DNA from: Methylocystaceae bacterium
Lineage (GTDB): Bacteria > Pseudomonadota > Alphaproteobacteria > Rhodospirillales > Terasakiellaceae
DNA: 64,000 bases
Direction: 5' to 3'
Assembly (NCBI GenBank): GCA_013373205.1
Contig: JABXIG010000003.1
Coordinates: 868,001-932,000 of the forward strand
Below, one piece after another: positions 54,381 to 62,545 of this stretch (position 1 is the stretch's first letter; every line of letters starts with the position of its first letter). Made by a program: the position numbers and the translations under genes. The notes beneath the pieces were generated by a model that was not told where the DNA came from, did not search any database, and saw only the letters and a program-made list of their open reading frames with translations.

Positions 54381-55679
54381 ATGAGTTCTAAGAAGTCCTT
54401 TACACTTACAGACAATCAGTCTGGTAAGAGTTTTGAATTGCCGGTTTTGGATTCTTCCGTCGGCCCTGATGTCGTTGATGTGCGTAAATTCTACGCTGAT
54501 ACCGACCATTTCACCTATGATCCGGGTTTTACATCCACAGGGTCTTGTGAATCGAAAATCTCTTTCATCGATGGGGAAAAAGGTATCCTGCAGCATCGTG
54601 GCTATTCTATCGAAGATTTGGCCGAGAATTGTGACTTTATGGAAGTTGCTTACCTGTTGCTTAAGGGTGAGCTGCCGAACATGGAAGAAAAAGCCAAGTT
54701 CGAAAATGATATCACTATGCACACAATGGTGCATGAACAGTTGCATAAATTCTTCGACGGTTTCCGCCGTGATGCTCATCCAATGGCTATCATGTGTGGT
54801 GTTGTTGGTGCTTTGTCTGCTTTCTATCATGACTCTTTGGACATTAACGATCCGCACCAACGTATGGTCGCCTCTTATCGTTTGATTGCCAAAATGCCAA
54901 CTTTGGCAGCTTGGGCTTATAAGTATTCTATGGGCCAGCCTTTCATGTATCCTCGTAACGATTTGCGTTATGCCGAAGATTTCCTTCACATGATGTTTGC
55001 TGTTCCGTGTGAAGATTATAAAGTGAACCCGACCTTGGCTAAAGCCATGGATCGTATTCTTATCTTGCATGCTGACCACGAACAAAACGCTTCGACTTCT
55101 ACAGTTCGTTTGGCTGGTTCTTCTGGTGCAAATCCATTTGCATGTATCGCTTCTGGTATTGCTTGTTTGTGGGGCCCGGCACACGGTGGTGCGAACGAAG
55201 CCGTTCTGAACATGCTTCAAGAAATCGGCTCACCGGATCGTGTTGGTGAATTTGTCGCAAAAGCTAAAGACAAGAATGATCCGTTTCGTTTGATGGGCTT
55301 TGGTCACCGCGTATATAAAAACTTCGACCCGCGTGCGAAGATTATGGCGAAGACCTGTCACGAAGTTCTGGGTGAGCTTGGCATTAAGGATGAGCCGCTT
55401 TTGGACATCGCAATGCAGCTTGAAAAGATCGCTCTGGAAGACGATTACTTCATCGAGAAGAAATTGTACCCGAACGTTGACTTCTATTCAGGTATTATCC
55501 TGAAAGCTATGGGTATTCCGACTTCAATGTTCACTGTTCTGTTTGCACTGGCCCGCACAACCGGCTGGATTGCACAGTGGAATGAAATGATTGAAGATCC
55601 AAGCCAGCGTATTGGTCGTCCACGTCAGCTTTATACAGGTGAAGTTGATCGAAAGTTTGTTCCGATCCATCAGCGCTAA
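54381..55679 (+). CDS. gltA: Citrate synthase
   Basis: Citrate synthase condenses oxaloacetate and acetyl-CoA, the entry to the TCA cycle. The 432-residue protein is of the long bacterial (NADH-sensitive, hexameric) type, with [32 protein letters not shown], catalytic His in [13 protein letters not shown] and in [15 protein letters not shown], and the catalytic Asp region [17 protein letters not shown] precedes the ATG. The 111-base gap after gltX suggests its own promoter. Confidence 0.97.
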   Translation: MSSKKSFTLTDNQSGKSFELPVLDSSVGPDVVDVRKFYADTDHFTYDPGFTSTGSCESKISFIDGEKGILQHRGYSIEDLAENCDFMEVAYLLLKGELPNMEEKAKFENDITMHTMVHEQLHKFFDGFRRDAHPMAIMCGVVGALSAFYHDSLDINDPHQRMVASYRLIAKMPTLAAWAYKYSMGQPFMYPRNDLRYAEDFLHMMFAVPCEDYKVNPTLAKAMDRILILHADHEQNASTSTVRLAGSSGANPFACIASGIACLWGPAHGGANEAVLNMLQEIGSPDRVGEFVAKAKDKNDPFRLMGFGHRVYKNFDPRAKIMAKTCHEVLGELGIKDEPLLDIAMQLEKIALEDDYFIEKKLYPNVDFYSGIILKAMGIPTSMFTVLFALARTTGWIAQWNEMIEDPSQRIGRPRQLYTGEVDRKFVPIHQR

Positions 55680-55704
55680 GATCGCGAACAGCCTTTCGCT
55701 TGAG

Positions 55705-55743
55705 ATAAAAGAGCCGCTTGTTTTAAACAAGCGGCTCTTTTTA
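55705..55743. terminator. Rho-independent terminator after gltA
   Basis: AAAAGAGCCGCTTGTTT (from 55707) and AAACAAGCGGCTCTTTT form a near-perfect palindrome (17-bp arms, 1-base centre) followed by T residues. It ends gltA on the plus strand and argO on the minus strand. Confidence 0.9.
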
Positions 55744-55746
55744 TTA

Positions 55747-56343
55747 TTATAGCACCAAGGTGATTGCGATGAACCACATGATACATGCGGTTAAGCCATC
55801 AATCACTTTCCATGTGAGAGGACGTGCCAAGTATTGTGACAAATAAGCAGCCCCGAGTGAAATTGTGAAAAACCAAAGGAAGCTTGAGAGAATAGCCCCC
55901 ATTGCAAAATGCATTCTCTGACTTTCTTCATATTGTGCAGAGATACTGCCAAGTAAAACAACTGTATCAAGATAGACATGCGGGTTTAGCAATGTGATGG
56001 CCAAGGTGAGCCCAATGATCCCTGTACGTCCCCTCCCAATGGCACTATCTTCTTTTAAGCTATGATCGCTGAAAAGGCTTTTAAAGCTTTTGTAACCATA
56101 CCAAAACAAAAAAACGGCCCCACCCCATGCCATAAGATTTGTCCAAAAAGGACTTGCTGCAATCAAAGAACCAAGGCCGGCAACACCTAAAAAAATCAGA
56201 ATGGCATCACACAATGCACAGACCAGCGCAATAGAGATGTGATGGTTCTTTTTTAACCCTTGTGTCAGGACAAATGCATTCTGTGCCCCAATGGCAATGA
56301 TGAGACTAGCCCCTAGTCCCATACCGCTAAAAAATGTGCTCAT
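55747..56343 (-). CDS. argO: LysE/ArgO family amino acid exporter
   Basis: LysE-superfamily exporters remove excess basic amino acids. The 198-residue protein has six hydrophobic segments, the family start GMGLGASLIIAIGAQNAFVL, and FWYGYKSFKSLF, then ITLLNPHVYLDTVVLLGS with the conserved Asn-Pro. It is divergent from an ArgP-type LysR regulator with about 100 bases between them, the classic regulator/exporter pair for arginine or lysine. Confidence 0.92.
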   Translation of the reverse strand: MSTFFSGMGLGASLIIAIGAQNAFVLTQGLKKNHHISIALVCALCDAILIFLGVAGLGSLIAASPFWTNLMAWGGAVFLFWYGYKSFKSLFSDHSLKEDSAIGRGRTGIIGLTLAITLLNPHVYLDTVVLLGSISAQYEESQRMHFAMGAILSSFLWFFTISLGAAYLSQYLARPLTWKVIDGLTACIMWFIAITLVL

Positions 56344-56446
56344 TTAAAACCTTTAAGTTTTCACTGGTAAAGTTAGCTGATTATGTTAAAGATCATTGAT
56401 AAAGGGAATTGAATAGTCCTTAAGATTAATAAGGGTTGCTAATATC

Positions 56447-57340
56447 ATGCTTGATTATAAATTGGTAGAGGCTGTTTCAGCCGTCATTCGTCTTGGCTCT
56501 TTTGAAAAGGCGGCACAGGAACTCGGGATGACACAATCCGCTGTTTCTCAACGAATAAAGTTGTTGGAAGAACGCGTTGCCCAGCCTTTGGTCGTTCGTT
56601 CCAAACCGATTAAAGCAACTGATGCAGGCACGCGATTATACAGACATTTTCAGCATGTGAATATGCTCGAACAAGAAATCTTAAATGATTTACCTGATGA
56701 ACAAGGTGATGCATTTAAACGCGTTGCGTTGGCCGTAAATGCCGATAGCCTTGCAACCTGGTTTGTTCGGGTCGCTGAAGTCCTGTTTTTGGACTATAAT
56801 ATGTTGGTGGATATATCCACAGCAGATGAAACCCGAACTCTTGATTTATTAAAGCAAGGCACCGTGATGGCGGCAATTAGCACGCAAGACAAACGGATAC
56901 AGGGCTGTAAAATCTCCACTCTTGGGGCGATGCGGTATGTTCCTGTGGCTCGCCTTGATTTTATCTCACGCTATTTCCCGGAAGGTGTGACACCTGCATC
57001 TTTAAAGAAAGCGCCAGCTGTAATTTTTGGTCGCGATGATGATTTACATCAAAAGTTTCTAAAGCAAAACTATCGGATTTCAGCAGGTGAATTCCCTTGC
57101 CACGTGATCCCATCCTCAGAAGGGTTTGTGAATGTGACACGAACCGGAATGGCTTATGCACTTGTTCCTGAAAATCAGGTTCGTCCCTATCTGGAAGATG
57201 GGGAACTTGTTAAAATCTGTGATAAAGAAATTATCCGCCCCCTTTATCTTCATAGCCATAATATTGATAGCCGTTTGTTAAAGTCCGTCGTTGAGATGAC
57301 AAAGGCTATTGCACAGATGGAATTGGTTAAAGTGAAGTGA
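56447..57340 (+). CDS. argP: LysR-family regulator ArgP (IciA)
   Basis: ArgP controls argO in response to arginine and lysine. The 297-residue protein has an N-terminal winged HTH (LVEAVSAVIRLGSFEKAAQE, MTQSAVSQRIKLLEERV) and a C-terminal periplasmic-binding-like effector domain. The divergent argO places the operator in 56344-56446. The stop codon abuts the convergent gloA stop (TGATCA). Confidence 0.92.
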   Translation: MLDYKLVEAVSAVIRLGSFEKAAQELGMTQSAVSQRIKLLEERVAQPLVVRSKPIKATDAGTRLYRHFQHVNMLEQEILNDLPDEQGDAFKRVALAVNADSLATWFVRVAEVLFLDYNMLVDISTADETRTLDLLKQGTVMAAISTQDKRIQGCKISTLGAMRYVPVARLDFISRYFPEGVTPASLKKAPAVIFGRDDDLHQKFLKQNYRISAGEFPCHVIPSSEGFVNVTRTGMAYALVPENQVRPYLEDGELVKICDKEIIRPLYLHSHNIDSRLLKSVVEMTKAIAQMELVKVK

Positions 57341-57736
57341 TCAATTGGTTTCGATCAGTTCAATTTTGTACCCATCCGGGTCTTCAATAAAGGCAATAAC
57401 AGTTGTGCCATGTTTCATGGGGCCGGGTTCACGACAGATTGTGGCCCCTGCTGCGCGTAAATCTTCACAGGTTTTATAAATATCAGGCACACCTAGGGCA
57501 AGGTGACCAAAGCCTGTTCCGTGCTCGTAAGCTTCTTTAGGATCCCAGTTATATGTTAGTTCAATGACGGTATTTTCGTTTTCGTCACCATATCCCACAA
57601 AGACATTCGTAAATTTGCCTTCGGGATAGTCAGTACGACGAATGACTTTCATCCCAAGGATCTCAGTATAAAATGAAATGGATTTTTCCAGATCAAAAAC
57701 CCGGATCATGGTGTGGAGAAAACGAAAATTGGACAT
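57341..57736 (-). CDS. gloA: Lactoylglutathione lyase (glyoxalase I)
   Basis: GloA converts the methylglyoxal-glutathione adduct to S-lactoylglutathione. The 131-residue protein starts MSNFRFLHTMIRVFDLEKS, which contains a metal-binding His, and has MKVIRRTDYPEGKFT, NTVIELTYNWD (metal-binding Glu), GFGHLALGVPDI and IEDPDGYKIELIE. A frame extended to 57769 lies in lpxB and is rejected. It starts 2 bases after lpxB and is probably in the same transcript. Confidence 0.95.
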   Translation of the reverse strand: MSNFRFLHTMIRVFDLEKSISFYTEILGMKVIRRTDYPEGKFTNVFVGYGDENENTVIELTYNWDPKEAYEHGTGFGHLALGVPDIYKTCEDLRAAGATICREPGPMKHGTTVIAFIEDPDGYKIELIETN

Positions 57737-57738
57737 AG

Positions 57739-58899
57739 TTAATCCTTTGAAATCAGGGATAAAACACATTGTGCGGCCCGCATACTGGGAAGGTCTTTTT
57801 CACCTTTACCCAACATAAGCATTGCACTGTTCAAATCATCAATTTGGCTCTGGTCTTGTCCTTTATTTTGTAAAAGTTTAAGGACTTCCTGACTGATCTT
57901 TTCAGGGGTACAATCATCTTGAATTAATTCAGGCATAACTTCACGGTTATGGAGCAAATTAACAATACTTGCATATTTAACTTTGATCAGACGTTTCGCA
58001 AGCCAATGGGTCATTTTTTTCATGCGATAGGTAATGACGCTTGGGGTATTTGCCAGCGCAAGTTCTAAGCTTACTGTACCGGACGCTGCCAGTGCAGCGT
58101 CTGCAGCTTTAAAAGCGCCAAACTTTTCCTCGTCACCTTCAACAACTAGAACAGGAATTCCCCATCCCAGTGTGGTTTCTTTTACGATTTGGGACACTGT
58201 GGATACGGTTGGCAGAACAATACGCAATGATGGGTGTTGTTCTTTGATGAGAGCAATAGCCTCTTTAAAAATAGGGAGCAACTGAGAAGTTTCACTTTGC
58301 CGGCTACCGGGAAGCACACAAAGAATGGGGACGTTATCAGGAATGCCATGACGTTTTTTAAAATCATCACCATCAGCTGAACCCATATGACTTTCAATAA
58401 CGCTATGACCGACAAAGGTGGTCTCTAAGCCTTCTTTTTTAAAATAGGGTGGTTCAAATGGTAGCAGAACCATCAAATGGTCAAGAAATTGTGCAATTTT
58501 CTTTGCCCTACCCGGTTTCCACGCCCAAACAGTGGGGGCAACGTAGTGGATCAGTGGGATCCCCTTCCCCTTTAGCTTTTTGGCGACACGAAACGTAAAG
58601 CCAGGGGCATCAATGGTAATCAGGCAGTCGGGTTTTTGTTTTTCAACATCTTCAACCGTTTGCTTTATGCGTTTTAGAATTTTGGGAATGTGGGGAATGA
58701 TTTCAGCTAACCCCATGATGCTGAGTTCGTTCATGGGAAACAGACTGGTTAGCCCCTCGGCATACATGTTAGGACCACCTATGCCGAGAAATTCAATATT
58801 TTCAGAGCATTGAGCTTTCATCGCTTTCATCAGTCGTGCCCCTAGAAGGTCACCTGAGGGTTCTCCTGCGATGATATAAACACGTTTTTTATCTGTCAT
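57739..58899 (-). CDS. lpxB: Lipid-A-disaccharide synthase
   Basis: LpxB joins UDP-2,3-diacylglucosamine and lipid X to form the lipid A disaccharide. The 386-residue GT-B protein has IIAGEPSGDLLGARLMKA, SIMGLAEIIPHIPKIL, ITIDAPGFTFRVAKKLK, and HYVAPTVWAWKPGRAKKIA, all LpxB hallmarks. Its ATG overlaps the lpxI stop as ATGA. It is the last lpx gene of the operon, followed by gloA. Confidence 0.97.
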   Translation of the reverse strand: MTDKKRVYIIAGEPSGDLLGARLMKAMKAQCSENIEFLGIGGPNMYAEGLTSLFPMNELSIMGLAEIIPHIPKILKRIKQTVEDVEKQKPDCLITIDAPGFTFRVAKKLKGKGIPLIHYVAPTVWAWKPGRAKKIAQFLDHLMVLLPFEPPYFKKEGLETTFVGHSVIESHMGSADGDDFKKRHGIPDNVPILCVLPGSRQSETSQLLPIFKEAIALIKEQHPSLRIVLPTVSTVSQIVKETTLGWGIPVLVVEGDEEKFGAFKAADAALAASGTVSLELALANTPSVITYRMKKMTHWLAKRLIKVKYASIVNLLHNREVMPELIQDDCTPEKISQEVLKLLQNKGQDQSQIDDLNSAMLMLGKGEKDLPSMRAAQCVLSLISKD

Positions 58900-59711
58900 G
58901 GTTTTAGACCAACGACAAAGAGCCCTAGTTCATTCGCGCGATCAATAACGCGATCACGGTCCACAATAATGCTGCCATTAGCTTCAACAGCGATACCACG
59001 TAAACCAGCAGATTTAACATTTTCAACGGTATCAATGCCAATTGTTGGAAGATCGGCACGTTTTTCCTGTTTTGGTTTTTTGGCCTTGATTAAAACGCCA
59101 CCAAGGCCCTCGCGCGCCACAAATTTGCAACGTTCCAGCATTTTATCTGTGCCTTCAATAGCTTCAACCGCCAGAACAAGACCCGCTTGTATGACCACGG
59201 CCTGACCAATATCTAGCGCCCCAATTTCATGAGCGATTTTTATGCCTTTTTCCATATCTTGTTGTGCTTGAAGGTCAGGTTCTACAGTTCCTAAGATGCC
59301 CGCAGGTGCAAGAAGATCGTCTAAAATGTCGTGGGCACCAATGACTTTAAAGCCTTCTTTTTCCAGCGCATCTATAATGTGAGATAACAACCCATCATCG
59401 CCAAAGGCCCCTGCCCCGGTTTTTGCAAGAAATTTAAGACCCCACGTATCCGGGCGAATTGAAAGCATGGAAGGTCGTTGAATGCGCCCGGCCATCAGAA
59501 GGGTTAAAGCTTGTTGCTCTTTTAGGATGGCAATTGTTTTTCCTGCGGCGCCTAGTCTGACCCATGTGTGTGGGTGGTTTTTTACGAGTTCCGGATCGGT
59601 TTGATCTTTAAAGGCGATTATATGAAAAGGGCGACCTTCTTTAACGCATTGATCTATAATACGTTTGGGAAGATCGCCACGTCCGGCAAGTAATCCGATT
59701 TTTTCAGCCAT
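58896..59711 (-). CDS. lpxI: UDP-2,3-diacylglucosamine pyrophosphatase LpxI
   Basis: LpxI hydrolyses UDP-2,3-diacylglucosamine to lipid X, the role of LpxH in E. coli; the two are unrelated, and LpxI is the alphaproteobacterial form. The 271-residue protein begins KIGLLAGRGDLPKRIIDQC and has WVRLGAAGKTIAILKEQ, GDDGLLSHIIDALEKEGFKV, and a C-terminal DLPTIGIDTVENVKSAG. It lies 3 bases after lpxA and overlaps lpxB by 4 bases. Confidence 0.96.
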   Translation of the reverse strand: MAEKIGLLAGRGDLPKRIIDQCVKEGRPFHIIAFKDQTDPELVKNHPHTWVRLGAAGKTIAILKEQQALTLLMAGRIQRPSMLSIRPDTWGLKFLAKTGAGAFGDDGLLSHIIDALEKEGFKVIGAHDILDDLLAPAGILGTVEPDLQAQQDMEKGIKIAHEIGALDIGQAVVIQAGLVLAVEAIEGTDKMLERCKFVAREGLGGVLIKAKKPKQEKRADLPTIGIDTVENVKSAGLRGIAVEANGSIIVDRDRVIDRANELGLFVVGLKP

Positions 59712-59714
59712 GGC

Positions 59715-60500
59715 TTATTTTGGCGTTGTTACGCCCCTTGATGATTCCTGTCTGATAAAGTGGACAATTTCCATAACAGGTTCGACGTTACTAAACATAT
59801 TTTCAACATCATCAACCCGTTCTGCCATTGTGCCTTCTTGCGCAAATAACAAACGATAGGCTGTGCGCATGGAATGGATAACTTCACGGTCAAAGTTACG
59901 ACGTTTCAGTCCCACAATATTTAAGCCGGCAAGACGTGCGCGATTACCAGTTACAGAGCCATAAGGAATGACATCATTTTCGATCCCGGACATCCCGCCT
60001 ATCATGGCATGTTTACCAATACGGCAGAACTGATGTACGGCTGATAGTCCACCAATGATGGCCCAATCTTCAATGATGACATGTCCTGCAAGTGTTGCAT
60101 TATTCACCAGAATAACATGATCGCCGATTTGGCAATCATGTCCAACATGTGCACCCACCATAACCAGACAGTTATTACCGATTTTGGTGAGCATACCGCC
60201 GCCTTCAGTCCCGGGGTTAATGGTCACATGTTCCCGAATAACATTGTTATTGCCAATTTCAAGACGAGAAGGTTCACCATTATATTTCAGGTCTTGTGGA
60301 CAATGGCCAACAGAGGCAAAAGGGAAAACTTTATTGTTCTCGCCAATTGTTGTAATACCTTCAACAACCACATGGGAGATCAGTTCTACATTCTCACCTA
60401 ATTTTACATCGGGTCCTACGATACAGAATGGACCAATTTTTACACTCTCTGCAATTTCAGCCTTTGGGTCGATAATTGCACTGGGGTGAATTTCAGCCAT
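59715..60500 (-). CDS. lpxA: UDP-N-acetylglucosamine acyltransferase
   Basis: LpxA makes the first acylation of UDP-GlcNAc in lipid A synthesis. The 261-residue protein is a left-handed beta-helix built of hexapeptide repeats from IHPSAIIDPKAEIAESVKIG, with NVIREHVTINPGTEGGG and the catalytic His region VMVGAHVGHDCQIGD, then the helical C-terminus. It overlaps the fabZ stop by one base. Confidence 0.97.
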   Translation of the reverse strand: MAEIHPSAIIDPKAEIAESVKIGPFCIVGPDVKLGENVELISHVVVEGITTIGENNKVFPFASVGHCPQDLKYNGEPSRLEIGNNNVIREHVTINPGTEGGGMLTKIGNNCLVMVGAHVGHDCQIGDHVILVNNATLAGHVIIEDWAIIGGLSAVHQFCRIGKHAMIGGMSGIENDVIPYGSVTGNRARLAGLNIVGLKRRNFDREVIHSMRTAYRLLFAQEGTMAERVDDVENMFSNVEPVMEIVHFIRQESSRGVTTPK

Positions 60501-60955
60501 TATTCTTTCACAATCATAGCGGTGATGACAGCTTCGGCCATAAGGTTACCGTCACTGTAAGCCTCACCTTTAAATTTCCAGATATTGCCACGTTGGCGTT
60601 CTTTTTGAACTTTGATATTTAATGTATCGCCTGGTCCGACAGGCTTTCTAAAGCGGCAGCCTTCAATTGACATAAAGTAAACAAGTTTACCTTCAATGTC
60701 TTTGCCTTCAGTTTGAACAACAAGCACAGCTGCAGTTTGTGCCATAGCTTCAACAATCAAAACGCCCGGCATGACAGGCTTTTGCGGGAAATGTCCTGGA
60801 AAAAAAGGTTCATTAATCGTAACATTTTTAATGCCAGTTGCACTTTCACCGACAACAATATCTTCAACGCGATCGACCAGTAAAAAGGGATAGCGATGTG
60901 GGATCATTTCCATGATCCGCATGATATCTATTGATGTTGCTTCTTGTTCAGACAT
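60500..60955 (-). CDS. fabZ: 3-hydroxyacyl-[acyl-carrier-protein] dehydratase FabZ
   Basis: FabZ dehydrates 3-hydroxyacyl-ACP in fatty acid elongation; co-location with lpxA/lpxD balances the shared hydroxyacyl-ACP pool. The 151-residue hot-dog protein has [17 protein letters not shown] with catalytic His and [18 protein letters not shown] with catalytic Glu. It overlaps lpxD by 8 bases and lpxA by one. Confidence 0.97.
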   Translation of the reverse strand: MSEQEATSIDIMRIMEMIPHRYPFLLVDRVEDIVVGESATGIKNVTINEPFFPGHFPQKPVMPGVLIVEAMAQTAAVLVVQTEGKDIEGKLVYFMSIEGCRFRKPVGPGDTLNIKVQKERQRGNIWKFKGEAYSDGNLMAEAVITAMIVKE

Positions 60956-61982
60956 GATGTTTGTCCTTCTGATTTGTCTTTTTTATGATTTTGTTTAGTG
61001 TGGCTTGTTTTTTCAACCATTCTTTTTGTGGAATGGCTGGGAAACCACCAACCGTTTGACCTGCTTCAATGTTTTTCATTACGCCAGACTTGGCCGCCAT
61101 TGTAACACCATCACCGATTGTTAAATGCCCTGCTAGACCGGCCTGACCACCAGCAACACAGAAGTTCCCTAGCTTTGTGCTTCCGGAAATGCCGACCTGA
61201 GCAACAAGTACACAGCCAGCACCGATAACAACATTATGAGCAATCTGGACAAGATTATCAATTTGTGAACCTGTGCCGATGACTGTGTCTGGTCCAGCGC
61301 CACGGTCAATGGTGGTATTTGCACCAATGTTGACATGGTCTTCAATGATAACTCGCCCCAATTGTGGAATGCGTAGATGGCCTTGAGGGCCGCTGGCAAA
61401 ACCAAAGCCGTCCTGGCCAATTTGTGTACCGGGATGAATGGTAACAGCATTTCCGATTAAGCTATGCGAGATCGTTACATTTGAGGAAATGATACAACTG
61501 TTGCCAATCTGCACCCCTTCTCTGATTACAGCATTGGCCAATATTTGTGTATCATTACCAACAACCACATTCTTCCCAATATATGCACCGGCTTCAATGT
61601 AGACTCCTTGGCCAATTGTCGCACTTGGGTCAATATGAGCTAAGCTGGAAATCTGACTATCAACAGGTTCTTTCTCGTAAAACAAATTTGCGATTTTTGC
61701 ATATGCCATATAAGGCTGAGGTGTTAGTAAAAGATTCAAACCTTCTGGTGCGTGGTTAGCTAAATCGGGATGAACAATACAGAGGCCAGCCCTTGTCTTT
61801 GAAAAAGCATCTAGATATTTGCGATTATCAAGAAAGGTCACATCATCTGGGCCAGCAAGATCAATCGCAGCGACATCCTTATAGCTGGCCTTTTCATCAC
61901 CAACCAGTTTTGTATCGGCAATACTAGCTAGTTCACTCGCAGTGAATGGTCCCTTACAGTTAAAAAAACGTAGGTCTGCCAT
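60948..61982 (-). CDS. lpxD: UDP-3-O-(3-hydroxymyristoyl)glucosamine N-acyltransferase
   Basis: LpxD adds the N-linked acyl chain in lipid A synthesis. The 344-residue protein has an N-terminal uridine-binding domain (about 1-110), a hexapeptide beta-helix from [16 protein letters not shown] to about residue 320, with catalytic His in [13 protein letters not shown], and a short basic C-terminal tail. It follows the Skp gene by 3 bases and overlaps fabZ. Confidence 0.97.
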   Translation of the reverse strand: MADLRFFNCKGPFTASELASIADTKLVGDEKASYKDVAAIDLAGPDDVTFLDNRKYLDAFSKTRAGLCIVHPDLANHAPEGLNLLLTPQPYMAYAKIANLFYEKEPVDSQISSLAHIDPSATIGQGVYIEAGAYIGKNVVVGNDTQILANAVIREGVQIGNSCIISSNVTISHSLIGNAVTIHPGTQIGQDGFGFASGPQGHLRIPQLGRVIIEDHVNIGANTTIDRGAGPDTVIGTGSQIDNLVQIAHNVVIGAGCVLVAQVGISGSTKLGNFCVAGGQAGLAGHLTIGDGVTMAAKSGVMKNIEAGQTVGGFPAIPQKEWLKKQATLNKIIKKTNQKDKHHV

Positions 61983-61985
61983 GAG

Positions 61986-62543
61986 TTACTTAAAAACCTT
62001 GATGCTAGGTAGCTTTGCATTGAGTTGTTTGATTACTTCATCAGAAATATCATACTTGTCTGCGACAACAACAGTGTTCTCACGTCGTAATACGAGTGAA
62101 TACCCTTTGTCTGCAGCAATTTTCAAAACGACTTCGCGTAAATTTTGGTTAATTTTTTCTAAAGCTTCGTTTTGTGCCTTTTGTAAGTCTAGGTTTTTCT
62201 GCTGTACCTTCTTTTGCACCTCACGAACTTTTTGTTCGAACTTTCGGCGTTCTTCTTTAAAAGATTCCGGAGAAAGTAATGATTGTTTTTGTGCAAGGTC
62301 TTGATTCGCTTTTAAAAGTTCAGCTTCTTCCTTTTGAACTTCTGTTCTGTATTGTTCGCGGATAGCTTTTACCTGTTCACGTACATTTTTAGGTGCAGCA
62401 GAAACCGCCATTACTTTTTGAAAATTAACAACGGCTACATTTAATGGAACTTCTTGCGCTTTAGCTGTTGAACTAAAGGAAAAGATCAAAGACAGAGTAA
62501 TTGCACATGCTGGTAATAAAATACTTTTAAAATTCATAATCAA
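61986..62543 (-). CDS. skp: OmpH/Skp family periplasmic chaperone
   Basis: Skp holds unfolded outer-membrane proteins in the periplasm. The 185-residue protein has a signal peptide (LPACAITLSLIFSFSSTAKA), then VAVVNFQKVMAVSAAPKNV, a long Lys/Glu/Gln-rich coiled coil at about 60-140 that would form the trimer tentacles, and a C-terminal beta strand segment (GYSLVLRRENTVVVADKYD). It lies 2 bases after bamA and before lpxD. Confidence 0.94.
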   Translation of the reverse strand: MIMNFKSILLPACAITLSLIFSFSSTAKAQEVPLNVAVVNFQKVMAVSAAPKNVREQVKAIREQYRTEVQKEEAELLKANQDLAQKQSLLSPESFKEERRKFEQKVREVQKKVQQKNLDLQKAQNEALEKINQNLREVVLKIAADKGYSLVLRRENTVVVADKYDISDEVIKQLNAKLPSIKVFK

Positions 62544-62545
62544 TC

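Noticed and set aside
54330-55220. 296-codon minus-strand frame
   Set aside because: It lies entirely opposite the conserved gltA gene and shows no recognisable domain or ribosome site.
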